Below the pieces are notes generated by a model. That model was not told the DNA's origin. It did not search any database and was given only the letters and a program-made list of their open reading frames with translations. From contig CACXNN010000108.1 in NCBI GenBank assembly GCA_902768995.1, positions 1 to 6,976 on the forward strand: DNA of 6,976 bases. Reading direction: 5' to 3'. The position numbers and the translations under genes were made by a program. The DNA is from an uncultured Eubacteriales bacterium (GTDB lineage Bacteria; Bacillota; Clostridia; Christensenellales; CAG-138). Position 1 is the first letter of the stretch. The number at the start of each line of letters is the position of its first letter. Positions 1 through 5,210 of the stretch are shown here, one piece after another.

Positions 1-172
1 CGCCGTCACCTTCATCGGCGTCATCACCTTTCTACTTTCCGCCCTGGGGGTGAAGATCGGCAGCATCTTCGGCACCAAGTACAAGAGCAAGGCGGAGCTG
101 GCCGGGGGCGTGATCCTGATCCTCCTGGGCATCAAGATACTGCTGGAGCATCTGGGGCTGCTGCCGTTCTGA
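1..172 (+). CDS. mntP: MntP-family manganese efflux pump, C-terminal fragment
   Basis: The window opens inside this gene; reading from base 2 gives 56 residues ending at a TGA at 170-172. Two hydrophobic stretches are visible, one beginning AVTFIGVITFLLSALG and one containing AGGVILILLGIKILLEHLG, joined by a short polar loop with GSIFGTKYKSKAE. This pattern matches the last two membrane helices of the MntP/YtaF (former DUF204) family, roughly 185-190-residue inner-membrane proteins that export Mn2+ to protect against manganese excess. The N-terminal two thirds, including most of the metal-binding acidic residues, lie outside the window, so activity cannot be judged. Homologues are often controlled by a manganese-sensing yybP-ykoY riboswitch, but any such leader would also be off the left edge. 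The family call is fairly secure; the substrate is inferred from the family. Confidence 0.8.
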   Translation, partial: AVTFIGVITFLLSALGVKIGSIFGTKYKSKAELAGGVILILLGIKILLEHLGLLPF

Positions 173-178
173 ACGGAC

Positions 179-210
179 AAAAAACGAGGGCCGCGTCAAG
201 CGGCCCTTTT
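179..210. terminator. Bidirectional intrinsic terminator between mntP and yqeB
   Basis: A perfect 7-bp stem, GGGCCGC (188-194) with GCGGCCC (200-206), encloses the loop GTCAA. It is followed by TTTT at 207-210 on the plus strand. A run of six A at 179-184 supplies a U tract after the hairpin on the minus strand. It lies 15 bases after the mntP stop and 13 bases past the yqeB stop, so one hairpin can end both convergent transcripts. The minus-strand U tract is the longer but begins 3 bases after the stem. Confidence 0.85.
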
Positions 211-219
211 GCGTGTGGT

Positions 220-1011
220 TTATTCCCGATATCCGAAGTGGAGCAGGGCTTCCAGAACGCCGCCGCCCACGGAGAGAGCCTTGTCGGAGGCGCAGCGGCA
301 GTGGTCCGGCTGGCAGCGGGGATCCACGTCGCCGCTCTTCATGCCCTCATGGACCCGAATGCCATCCGGCAGGATGCCCCGGAGGGTGCCGCCGATGAGG
401 CAAGTGACGGGCATGTCGCCCACATAGGCCACGATCTCATTGGCCTTGACCTGGTCGCCGATGGCGCGGAGGGGATGGAAGATCCCGGCCTTAGGGGCGC
501 GGATGATCCGTTCCACGGTATAGCCGCCGATGTTCCCCGGTACGCCTGTATTGGGGGCCGCGGCGCCCGTGTAGATGGCCCGGCCCAGGTAGTGGCCCCG
601 CTGGGTCTCCACTACGGCATGGCAGTCCTGCCCGGCGGTGAAACCGGGGCCCACGGCCACCACGATGGGGGCGTCGGTGATGGACGTGTCCAAATTCACC
701 TTCACCTTGGCCAGGCGGGCGTCCACCACGGCATCAGGTCGAAGCAGAGATAGGTCCGTGCCCTCGTCGTCAGTGAACACGGGGATATGGCCTCGGGCCC
801 AAATCTGGTCGGCGTCGGCTTTCGTCTCGGCCCGTTCCGCCGCTATGTCCTCCACGGTACAGGTACCATGGAGGATGGCTTCGGAAAAGCAGACCGTCCG
901 CCGGATGGAGGTGGGCTTTGCAAGGTCGGTCATGGCCAGGGTAAACCCGCATCGAAAGAGGCGGACGGCGATGCCGCTGGCGATATCGCCCGCGCCGCGG
1001 ATCAGGATCAT
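220..1011 (-). CDS. yqeB: YqeB-type selenium-dependent molybdenum hydroxylase maturation protein
   Basis: This 263-residue protein has the length and motifs of the YqeB family (EF2563-type), found in genomes with selenium-dependent molybdenum hydroxylases such as xanthine dehydrogenase or purine hydroxylase. The family is thought to help install labile selenium or mature the molybdenum cofactor; the exact reaction is not settled. The N-terminus carries a Rossmann-like glycine motif, GAGDIASG at residues 6-13. A conserved central block, GPGFTAGQDCHAVVETQRGH at 121-140, resembles XdhC-type proteins. The C-terminal part has GDVDPR (228-232 region), Cys233, Cys238 and Cys240, then SDKALSVGGGVLEALL. 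The ATG at 1009-1011 is chosen because AGGAG lies 9 bases upstream and the GAGD motif then sits at its usual distance from the N-terminus. It has its own promoter and ends at a shared terminator. No hydroxylase, selD or yqeC is visible nearby. Confidence 0.85.
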   Translation of the reverse strand: MILIRGAGDIASGIAVRLFRCGFTLAMTDLAKPTSIRRTVCFSEAILHGTCTVEDIAAERAETKADADQIWARGHIPVFTDDEGTDLSLLRPDAVVDARLAKVKVNLDTSITDAPIVVAVGPGFTAGQDCHAVVETQRGHYLGRAIYTGAAAPNTGVPGNIGGYTVERIIRAPKAGIFHPLRAIGDQVKANEIVAYVGDMPVTCLIGGTLRGILPDGIRVHEGMKSGDVDPRCQPDHCRCASDKALSVGGGVLEALLHFGYRE

Positions 1012-1020
1012 GGCAGTACA

Positions 1021-1026
1021 CTCCTG
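1021..1026 (-). promoter_or_regulatory. Ribosome binding site of the yqeB-like gene
   Basis: Read on the minus strand this is CAGGAG, leaving 9 bases before the ATG. It fixes the yqeB start over an overlapping out-of-frame ATG at 1019-1021. Confidence 0.7.
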
Positions 1027-1038
1027 TTTTTTTCTGTC

Positions 1039-1067
1039 AGTATACTCCCCGAACCGCCCGCCGTCAA
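1039..1067 (-). promoter_or_regulatory. Sigma-A (sigma-70 type) promoter for yqeB
   Basis: On the minus strand TTGACG (1062-1067) is followed by a 17-base spacer and TATACT (1039-1044). These match consensus at 5 of 6 bases in each box with ideal spacing. The expected transcription start is near 1032, giving a leader of about 20 bases that contains the AGGAG. The promoter sits in the 63-base gap after the VanW gene, where no terminator hairpin is visible, so some read-through from upstream is also possible. Confidence 0.8.
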
Positions 1068-1074
1068 ATGATCC

Positions 1075-2340
1075 TTATCGGTACAAGTCCGCGGACACGT
1101 ACACCAGCCCCTCGATGGAGGGGTAGCTGTCCTCGTAGGCGGTCTCCTTTTTGATGAGCTTGCCTTGGGCGTCGTAGTATTCCTTGTAGGTCACGGAGGT
1201 CCGGCCCCGGCGCTCCTTCCGCTCCTCCACCCGGGACCCATGGGACAGGCTTTCGTCCAGCTTCACCTTGGTGCCCTTGGCGGGCAGGGAGCCGGTGCGC
1301 TTGGAGGTGATCTGTATATGGTCGAAGTCCGTGCTGTGGATGCCGTAGAGGCGGATGGAGATGGTCTTGGCCTTCTTGTCCAGATGGGCGAAGATCACCA
1401 GCTCCCCCTCCGTGGAGTTGACGAACTTGAAATCCTTGTAGCCGGTGGCGATGGTAGCGTCCCGGCCGATGGGCACGTAGTGCATGGGCCAGCTGTGGTG
1501 GTGGCGCTCCGTGATGGTCAGATCCGCCATCATGACGGCGTTGAACAGGGTGGAGGACACCTGGCAGACCCCGCCGCCGTACTCCTTCTCATAGGCGCCG
1601 TTGCGGATGGCCGGGGCCAGATAGTAGCCGTTCTCCTTGGTCCGATCCAAAATAGTCTTGTTCATGCTGAACTCCTCGCCGGGTTCCAGAACTACGGCGT
1701 TGATCCTGGATACGGCCAGGGCCATGTTGTTCACCCGGTTCTTTCGCCCCAGGGTGGAGCCCTTGAAGGAGGTGGTGAAGGTGGAGAGCAGCGCATAGCG
1801 CGCCTTGAGCTCCGCCTCGGTCAGGTCAGCCTTGACCGGCAGCAGGTCCACCGTAAAAGAACCGGCGGTGGATTCGTCCGTCAGGGCGCGCAACAGGGAA
1901 CCTTCGTCGATCCGCTGGCCCTCTGTCTCCGGGATGAAGGCCAGCGGCGACGACGGGTCCTCCGAATAGAGGATCTGAGCGTCCTGTGCCGGGGACCCAT
2001 ATAGATCGTTCAGCTGCTGATAGAAGGCCTCGAACACCTTCTCATCGATGACCAGCCCGCCGGCGCTGCCCACCATCACGCCCATGTCGGACAGCCGGTA
2101 GCTGACCACATCGTTGCCTACGCACAGGTCCAGCGTTTTTTGCGCCGGGTCCAGGGGCGTAGGGGAGGGCGAGGCGGTCCGGGACTGCCCCAGAATGCTG
2201 GTTTTCTTAGGTTCCTTGGCCCCTTCCGCCCGCTTGTCGGTACAGCCCCACAGCAGGCAGAACAGCAGCATCAAAAGCAATACATGTCTCATGGAGGGTA
2301 GTATGCGCGATAAAAAGATTTTTACACGAAGGATTGACAA
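1075..2340 (-). CDS. VanW-domain lipoprotein (vancomycin B-type resistance protein VanW family)
   Basis: This is a 421-residue protein with a lipoprotein signal: a hydrophobic run LLLMLLFCLL (21-30) leads to a lipobox LWGC with Cys33, followed by a polar, Ser/Thr/Pro-rich linker (about 34-65). Residues about 70-170 resemble the putative peptidoglycan-binding domain that often precedes VanW. The VanW domain spans about 186-340, with the diagnostic GGGVCQVSSTLFNA at 255-268 and a histidine-rich RHHHSWPMHYVP at 279-290. The tail (about 345-400) resembles a G5-like beta module. It probably acts at the outer face of the membrane or in the wall; the biochemical role of VanW is unknown, and the name comes from vanB clusters, none of which is seen here. 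The chosen start is TTG at 2338-2340 because GGAGG lies 9 bases upstream. The ATG at 2290-2292 (Met17) gives a shorter, more typical signal peptide but has no Shine-Dalgarno site, so the start is uncertain. Confidence 0.82.
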   Translation of the reverse strand: MSILRVKIFLSRILPSMRHVLLLMLLFCLLWGCTDKRAEGAKEPKKTSILGQSRTASPSPTPLDPAQKTLDLCVGNDVVSYRLSDMGVMVGSAGGLVIDEKVFEAFYQQLNDLYGSPAQDAQILYSEDPSSPLAFIPETEGQRIDEGSLLRALTDESTAGSFTVDLLPVKADLTEAELKARYALLSTFTTSFKGSTLGRKNRVNNMALAVSRINAVVLEPGEEFSMNKTILDRTKENGYYLAPAIRNGAYEKEYGGGVCQVSSTLFNAVMMADLTITERHHHSWPMHYVPIGRDATIATGYKDFKFVNSTEGELVIFAHLDKKAKTISIRLYGIHSTDFDHIQITSKRTGSLPAKGTKVKLDESLSHGSRVEERKERRGRTSVTYKEYYDAQGKLIKKETAYEDSYPSIEGLVYVSADLYR

Positions 2341-2362
2341 ATGCCACCGCCTCCATTATAAT
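2334..2362 (+). promoter_or_regulatory. Perfect consensus promoter for tRNA-Leu
   Basis: TTGACA (2334-2339), a 17-base spacer and TATAAT (2357-2362) match the sigma-70/sigma-A consensus at all 12 positions. The expected transcription start is A2369, leaving only about four bases before the mature tRNA 5' end. The -35 box overlaps the proposed TTG start codon of the divergent VanW gene. Confidence 0.92.
2350..2354 (-). promoter_or_regulatory. Ribosome binding site supporting the TTG start of the VanW gene
   Basis: Minus-strand GGAGG lies 9 bases upstream of the TTG at 2338-2340. It is the main reason for preferring the long form of the VanW lipoprotein. It sits within the spacer of the tRNA promoter on the other strand, and no convincing minus-strand promoter upstream of it was found, so it may be fortuitous. 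Confidence 0.45.
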
Positions 2363-2372
2363 CCATAAATGC

Positions 2373-2456
2373 GCGGTGGTGCTGGAATTGGCAGACAGGC
2401 ACGTTTGAGGTGCGTGTGCTTCGCGCGTACGAGTTCAAGTCTCGTCCACCGCACCA
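2373..2456 (+). tRNA. tRNA-Leu, anticodon GAG, CCA encoded
   Basis: The 84-base sequence folds as a class II tRNA. The acceptor strands GCGGTGG (2373-2379) and CCACCGC pair perfectly, followed by A and an encoded CCA (2454-2456). The D-arm contains GGAATTGG, typical of leucine tRNAs. The anticodon stem CACGT/GCGTG encloses the loop TTGAGGT, giving anticodon GAG at 2407-2409, which reads CUC and CUU leucine codons. A long variable arm (GTGC/GCGC with a TTC loop) and a perfect T-stem ACGAG/CTCGT around TTCAAGT complete it. It is flanked by a consensus promoter and a strong terminator, so it appears to be a single-gene transcription unit. Confidence 0.96.
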
Positions 2457-2460
2457 GCGG

Positions 2461-2490
2461 AAAAGAGCATCCGTGAAGGGATGCTCTTTT
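2461..2490 (+). terminator. Intrinsic terminator of the tRNA-Leu unit
   Basis: A perfect 12-bp inverted repeat, AAAAGAGCATCC (2461-2472) and GGATGCTCTTTT (2479-2490), encloses the loop GTGAAG. The T run at the end of the stem gives the U tract after the GC-containing part. It begins four bases after the tRNA CCA. Because the stem is A/T symmetric it could also work on the minus strand. Confidence 0.9.
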
Positions 2491-2544
2491 CTATTACTTA
2501 ATGAGGGGAAGTCGGAGGACTGTGATCGGCCCTTGGGAGAGATA

Positions 2545-2775
2545 TTGGGCAAAAATGGCTATTCTGTCATGCTCGCCATGGACGGTCCCTTTACGGACGA
2601 GATGCTGGTGCTGGACGGGCTCAGCGCCGAGCAGTTCCATGGTCTCCTGAACGGGATGCAGATGCTTCAGGCGACGGTGACCTATAAGGCCGTTACCACG
2701 GAGCATAACCTCGGCTGGACGCCCAGTCGGCTCCATCGGGAACTGGTGGCGGAGCATGCCGCCATGAATCCATAA
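2545..2775 (+). CDS. Possible small protein of unknown function (76 residues)
   Basis: An open frame runs through this interval to a TAA at 2773-2775. I do not recognise the product. It is acidic to neutral with a leucine- and methionine-rich centre, about FTDEMLVLDGLSAEQFHGLL then NGMQMLQ, and has no signal peptide or membrane segment. Third positions are G/C-rich, as in the neighbouring genes, which favours real coding. The proposed start is TTG at 2545 with GGGAG five bases upstream; alternatives are TTG 2533 and ATG 2569 or 2578, none with a better site. The frame stays open upstream into the tRNA gene, so the larger 2410 start is not credible. No promoter is visible between the tRNA terminator and this frame. 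It ends four bases before the terminator shared with the convergent lipid kinase gene. It could also be a 5'-truncated remnant. Confidence 0.4.
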   Translation: MGKNGYSVMLAMDGPFTDEMLVLDGLSAEQFHGLLNGMQMLQATVTYKAVTTEHNLGWTPSRLHRELVAEHAAMNP

Positions 2776-2778
2776 GAA

Positions 2779-2815
2779 AACAGGTCCTGCTTCTGGCGGG
2801 ACCTGTTATTGTTTT
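2779..2815. terminator. Bidirectional terminator downstream of the lipid kinase gene
   Basis: AACAGGTCCTGC (2779-2790) pairs with GCGGGACCTGTT (2796-2807) over 12 bp with one T-G pair, around the loop TTCTG. The plus strand continues ATTGTTTT; the minus strand continues into TTCTTA after the TT of the stem, so both directions have a U-rich tail. It lies just beyond the minus-strand lipid kinase stop at 2819 and just after the small plus-strand frame. Confidence 0.85.
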
Positions 2816-2818
2816 GGG

Positions 2819-3724
2819 TTATTCCTTTACCTCCGGTAGGGCGAAATTCACGCCGCCGGGGACCACCTCCACGGTGAACCGCTTTCGTTCGATGACCTCC
2901 CCGTCCAGGGACACGGGCAGCAGCCCCTTGGCGCTCTCCACGGTCAGCTTCCTTCCCTGGGTGTACAGGACGATGTCCTTCATCCGCGGGTCCTCCAGAT
3001 GGGTGCCGTTGGTGTAGGTGCCGATCAGGTTCACGAAGGAAAGGCGGGAGATGGGCTTCACCAGGCAGACTTCGATGAGACCGTCGTCCACCTTGGCCCG
3101 CGGCGCGCATTTGAAGGAGCCGCCCACGTACTGGGCGTTGGCGAAGGTGCAGAGGAGGATGTCGCCGCTATAGAAGGACTCCCCGTCCACGGTGATGGTG
3201 CAGCTTGTCTTCATGGACTTCATGAGGGCATGGACGATGCCCACGTAGTAGGCCCGCTGGCCGCCCATGAGGGGCTTGCGCTTCACGTTGTTCATGGTCT
3301 TCAATACGCCGGTGTCGAAGCCGAAGCTGAACACGTTGATGCACCAACGGTCGTCCACCTTCAGGATGTCGATGGGGGCCGGCTCCGCCGCCAGCAGGGC
3401 GTCCATATCCAGGAAGCGCTCCCGGCCGCCGTAGATCTTCACGAAGTCGTTGCCGCTGCCGCAGGGGTAGACGGTGAAGCAGGCGTTTTCGTGACCGGCC
3501 ACGGCCGAAGCCACCTCGTTGATGGTCCCGTCGCCGCCGCAGGCCACAAAGCAGAGTTTTTCATCAAGGGAGGAGGCGATGCGCTTCTCCGTGTAGAGGG
3601 TGGCGTCTCGGGGCTCTCGGGTCACATAGAGTTCGCAGTCCGGGTGCTGGGCTACGGTCGCTTCGATGCAGGCCTTCGCGTCGCCCTGTCCGGCGGCTGG
3701 GTTATAGAGGAAGATGTGTTTCAT
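2819..3724 (-). CDS. Diacylglycerol kinase family lipid kinase (DagK/YegS/BmrU type)
   Basis: This 301-residue protein has the full set of marks of the DAGK-catalytic/YegS family. NPAAG is at residues 8-12, the nucleotide-binding GGDGTINE at 63-70, CGSGNDF at 88-94, YVGGSFKCAP at 199-208, DDGLIEV at 213-219 and a C-terminal DGEV at 274-277. Such enzymes transfer the gamma phosphate of ATP to diacylglycerol or a related lipid at the cytoplasmic membrane face, returning it as phosphatidate to phospholipid synthesis. The length fits the family (about 290-310), and no membrane segment or signal is seen. The ATG at 3722-3724 has AGAAGG seven bases upstream. The gene follows the YhhN-like gene after 27 bases on the same strand, so the two are probably cotranscribed. 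The precise lipid substrate cannot be read from sequence; undecaprenol or sphingoid-like substrates are alternatives. Confidence 0.9.
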   Translation of the reverse strand: MKHIFLYNPAAGQGDAKACIEATVAQHPDCELYVTREPRDATLYTEKRIASSLDEKLCFVACGGDGTINEVASAVAGHENACFTVYPCGSGNDFVKIYGGRERFLDMDALLAAEPAPIDILKVDDRWCINVFSFGFDTGVLKTMNNVKRKPLMGGQRAYYVGIVHALMKSMKTSCTITVDGESFYSGDILLCTFANAQYVGGSFKCAPRAKVDDGLIEVCLVKPISRLSFVNLIGTYTNGTHLEDPRMKDIVLYTQGRKLTVESAKGLLPVSLDGEVIERKRFTVEVVPGGVNFALPEVKE

Positions 3725-3751
3725 GCATTCGCCTTCTTTCGATAGTATACG

Positions 3752-4414
3752 TTACGGCAAAACGGAGAAGCTCAGCGCCACCAGCATCATCCCAAGAAAG
3801 TAGCAGGAGGTGTTGATGCGCAGCGCCCGTTTGTTTTTGGTTCTGAACTTATAGATCGCCAGGAAGTGGTCGGCGATCATAAAGAGACACAGGCCCACGC
3901 CCAACAGGATGGTATGGGCGCTGGGCAGCAGGACGGCGGCGGCGACGCCCAGGATGCCGTGGAGGGCTACGGTCAGCATATAGAAAAACGCCAGGCTGGT
4001 CTTTTCGCCAAGATCGATCCACTTGCTCCTCGTAGCGCCGAAGAAGATGCCGAAAAACGCCAGCAGCCCTACCGTCAAAAAGATAAGCGCCTGGGGGAAC
4101 GCGCCGCCGAAAAAGAGGGTGCAGAAGGTGTAGCCGATGAAGCAGAGGTTGCAGACGGCGAAGGCAGCGCCGCCGGCGCCGAAGCTGAACAGCAGCAGGG
4201 CGTCGCCCATGCAGGCGTAGAACATGCCTACCAGGGCCATGAACTGCCAGCCCCAGGCATAGCCGTTGGTCCAGAACCAAAACTGCCCGAAGAACAGGAA
4301 CAGGGAGGACAGGAGGATCTTGTTTACCGCCCGCCGCCGAAGGCTGTCCCCGGTCTCTACGAACAGATATAGGCCCAGCAAGGATAGATAGAGGATGATG
4401 AAAACCGGTCTCAT
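3752..4414 (-). CDS. YhhN-family integral membrane protein, lysoplasmalogenase-like
   Basis: This 220-residue, very hydrophobic protein has about seven or eight predicted membrane helices filling nearly the whole chain, with only short polar loops (about 21-31, 127-138 and 188-200). It resembles the YhhN/TMEM86 family: a Lys-Ser pair near NKILLSS (31-37), a Gly-Asp pair in MGDALLLFSFGAG (69-81), an Asp in LFMIADHFLAIYKF (177-190), and a final NTSCYFLGMMLVALS helix. Animal TMEM86 members hydrolyse the vinyl-ether bond of lysoplasmalogens; bacterial members are poorly characterised, so the reaction here is inferred. The ATG at 4412-4414 has AAGGAG eight bases upstream. It is the first gene of a likely two-gene unit with the lipid kinase. 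Divergence from the family is high, so another small multipass protein cannot be excluded. Confidence 0.72.
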   Translation of the reverse strand: MRPVFIILYLSLLGLYLFVETGDSLRRRAVNKILLSSLFLFFGQFWFWTNGYAWGWQFMALVGMFYACMGDALLLFSFGAGGAAFAVCNLCFIGYTFCTLFFGGAFPQALIFLTVGLLAFFGIFFGATRSKWIDLGEKTSLAFFYMLTVALHGILGVAAAVLLPSAHTILLGVGLCLFMIADHFLAIYKFRTKNKRALRINTSCYFLGMMLVALSFSVLP

Positions 4415-4439
4415 GGAGAGGACTCCTTATATTTTCATC

Positions 4440-4468
4440 AGTATAGCATGTTGGAATGGGAAAGAAAA
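4440..4468 (-). promoter_or_regulatory. Possible promoter for the yhhN-like/lipid kinase unit
   Basis: Minus-strand TATACT (4440-4445) is a good -10 box placed to give a leader of about 20 bases that keeps the AAGGAG. The base-paired partner at 17 bases, TTTTCT (4463-4468), is a poor -35 box. The call rests mainly on the -10 box and its position. Confidence 0.4.
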
Positions 4469-4478
4469 GTGGTATACT
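4451..4478 (+). promoter_or_regulatory. Promoter for the UPF0489-like gene
   Basis: TTGGAA (4451-4456), a 16-base spacer and TATACT (4473-4478) give 4 of 6 and 5 of 6 consensus matches. The expected start is near 4485, just before the ribosome binding site. It interleaves with the divergent yhhN promoter. Confidence 0.55.
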
Positions 4479-4488
4479 GTAGATTCGC

Positions 4489-4494
4489 GGAGGG
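4489..4494 (+). promoter_or_regulatory. Ribosome binding site of the UPF0489-like gene
   Basis: GGAGGG lies eight bases before the ATG at 4503-4505 and settles that start. Confidence 0.75.
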
Positions 4495-4502
4495 AATGAA
4501 GC

Positions 4503-5210
4503 ATGCAGCGGGTGTTGGATTTGGATCTCGATTTCTTTCTGGCGGACTGCTGTCCCCTGGCGGAACCGGGGCAGCGGCCGTCCCTGATCGGCCATGAACC
4601 ATGGACGGGGGAGGCGGTGCGCGCATTTTTGGAGACCCGATGCCTGCTGTCCAAAGAGCGCCCCATACCGGGACGCATTTTCGAGACCCACGATGGTGCC
4701 CTTGGCTACTGGAAGGAATTGATGGGGGAAGGAAAACTGAAAGCTCCCTTTCACGTGACCCATGTGGACGCCCACAGCGACCTGGGCATCGGGTATCCCG
4801 GGCCGGGGTACGTGCTCTATAACGTGCTGTCCCTGCCGCCGAAGCGAAGGTTGGAGCTGGACCGGTTCTATCGGGAGAGGAAGCTGGACGAGGCCAACTA
4901 TCTGCTGTTCGCCCTGGCCGCCCGGATCGTGGGCTCCCTGGAGAACGTGCGCCGGCCCTTCTCCCGGGAGGACGTGCCCCGTCAGATCCTTACCGAAGAC
5001 GGCGATCATATCCGCCTGCCCCAATCCTTCCCGGACCTGTTCGAACGGGTGAACGGACCGGAACCTCTCATTCCGTATCGTGAATGCAAAGAAGACGACA
5101 GCTTTTGTGCTGCCGCCCCCTATGATTTCATATCTTTAGCCATCTCGCCCCGCTACGCCCCGGAGGCAGCGGATGCCCTCATTCCCATCTTCGAATCCTA
5201 TATGCGTTAG
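4503..5210 (+). CDS. UPF0489-like protein with arginase-type metal motifs, function unknown
   Basis: This 235-residue soluble protein has no signal or membrane segment. It opens with a hydrophobic strand running into D6-L-D8-L-D10-F-F, and has HD at 63-64, then THVDAHSDLG with His87, Asp89, His91 and Asp93. These features fit the UPF0489 family (C5orf22-like). DAHxD is also the metal-binding signature of the arginase/ureohydrolase fold, so a divalent-metal hydrolase is a reasonable guess, but no substrate is known. A late segment, FISLAISPRYAP (209-220), looks like the arginase SxDxDxxDP strand with both aspartates lost. The start is set by GGAGGG eight bases before the ATG. The gene is monocistronic, divergent from the yhhN-like gene, and its TAG stop (5208-5210) overlaps the stop of the convergent ABC exporter. 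The family call is moderate and was made from motifs only. Confidence 0.65.
   Translation: MQRVLDLDLDFFLADCCPLAEPGQRPSLIGHEPWTGEAVRAFLETRCLLSKERPIPGRIFETHDGALGYWKELMGEGKLKAPFHVTHVDAHSDLGIGYPGPGYVLYNVLSLPPKRRLELDRFYRERKLDEANYLLFALAARIVGSLENVRRPFSREDVPRQILTEDGDHIRLPQSFPDLFERVNGPEPLIPYRECKEDDSFCAAAPYDFISLAISPRYAPEAADALIPIFESYMR

Noticed and set aside
1165..2004. Long plus-strand open frame (279 residues) opposite the VanW gene
   Set aside because: Its translation is glycine/valine/alanine/histidine-rich low-complexity sequence, typical of the antisense of a GC-rich gene, and the opposite strand encodes a clear VanW domain.
2355..2383. Minus-strand promoter for the VanW gene using the palindromic ATTATAAT
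   Set aside because: The box reads as TATAAT on both strands, but the minus strand has no -35 partner (AGCACC), and the resulting start would remove the GGAGG site.
2410..2544. Upstream extension of the small plus-strand frame starting inside the tRNA
   Set aside because: The ATG at 2410 lies in the anticodon arm of the tRNA and the frame then crosses a strong terminator, so this part cannot be normal coding sequence.
2322..2552. Minus-strand open frame containing GGRDLNSYARSTRTSNVP
   Set aside because: It reads antisense through the tRNA-Leu gene; this kind of peptide is a common artefact of tRNA antisense translation.
3744..3772. Separate promoter for the lipid kinase gene in the 27-base gap
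   Set aside because: There is a TATACT box (3744-3749), but the sequence 17 bases upstream, AGCTTC, is not a -35 box, and the short gap is better explained by cotranscription with the yhhN-like gene.
3849..5024. Minus-strand open frame of 391 residues spanning the yhhN-like and UPF0489-like genes
   Set aside because: It crosses two well-supported genes with their own ribosome binding sites, and its second half is arginine/proline-rich shadow sequence without recognisable motifs.
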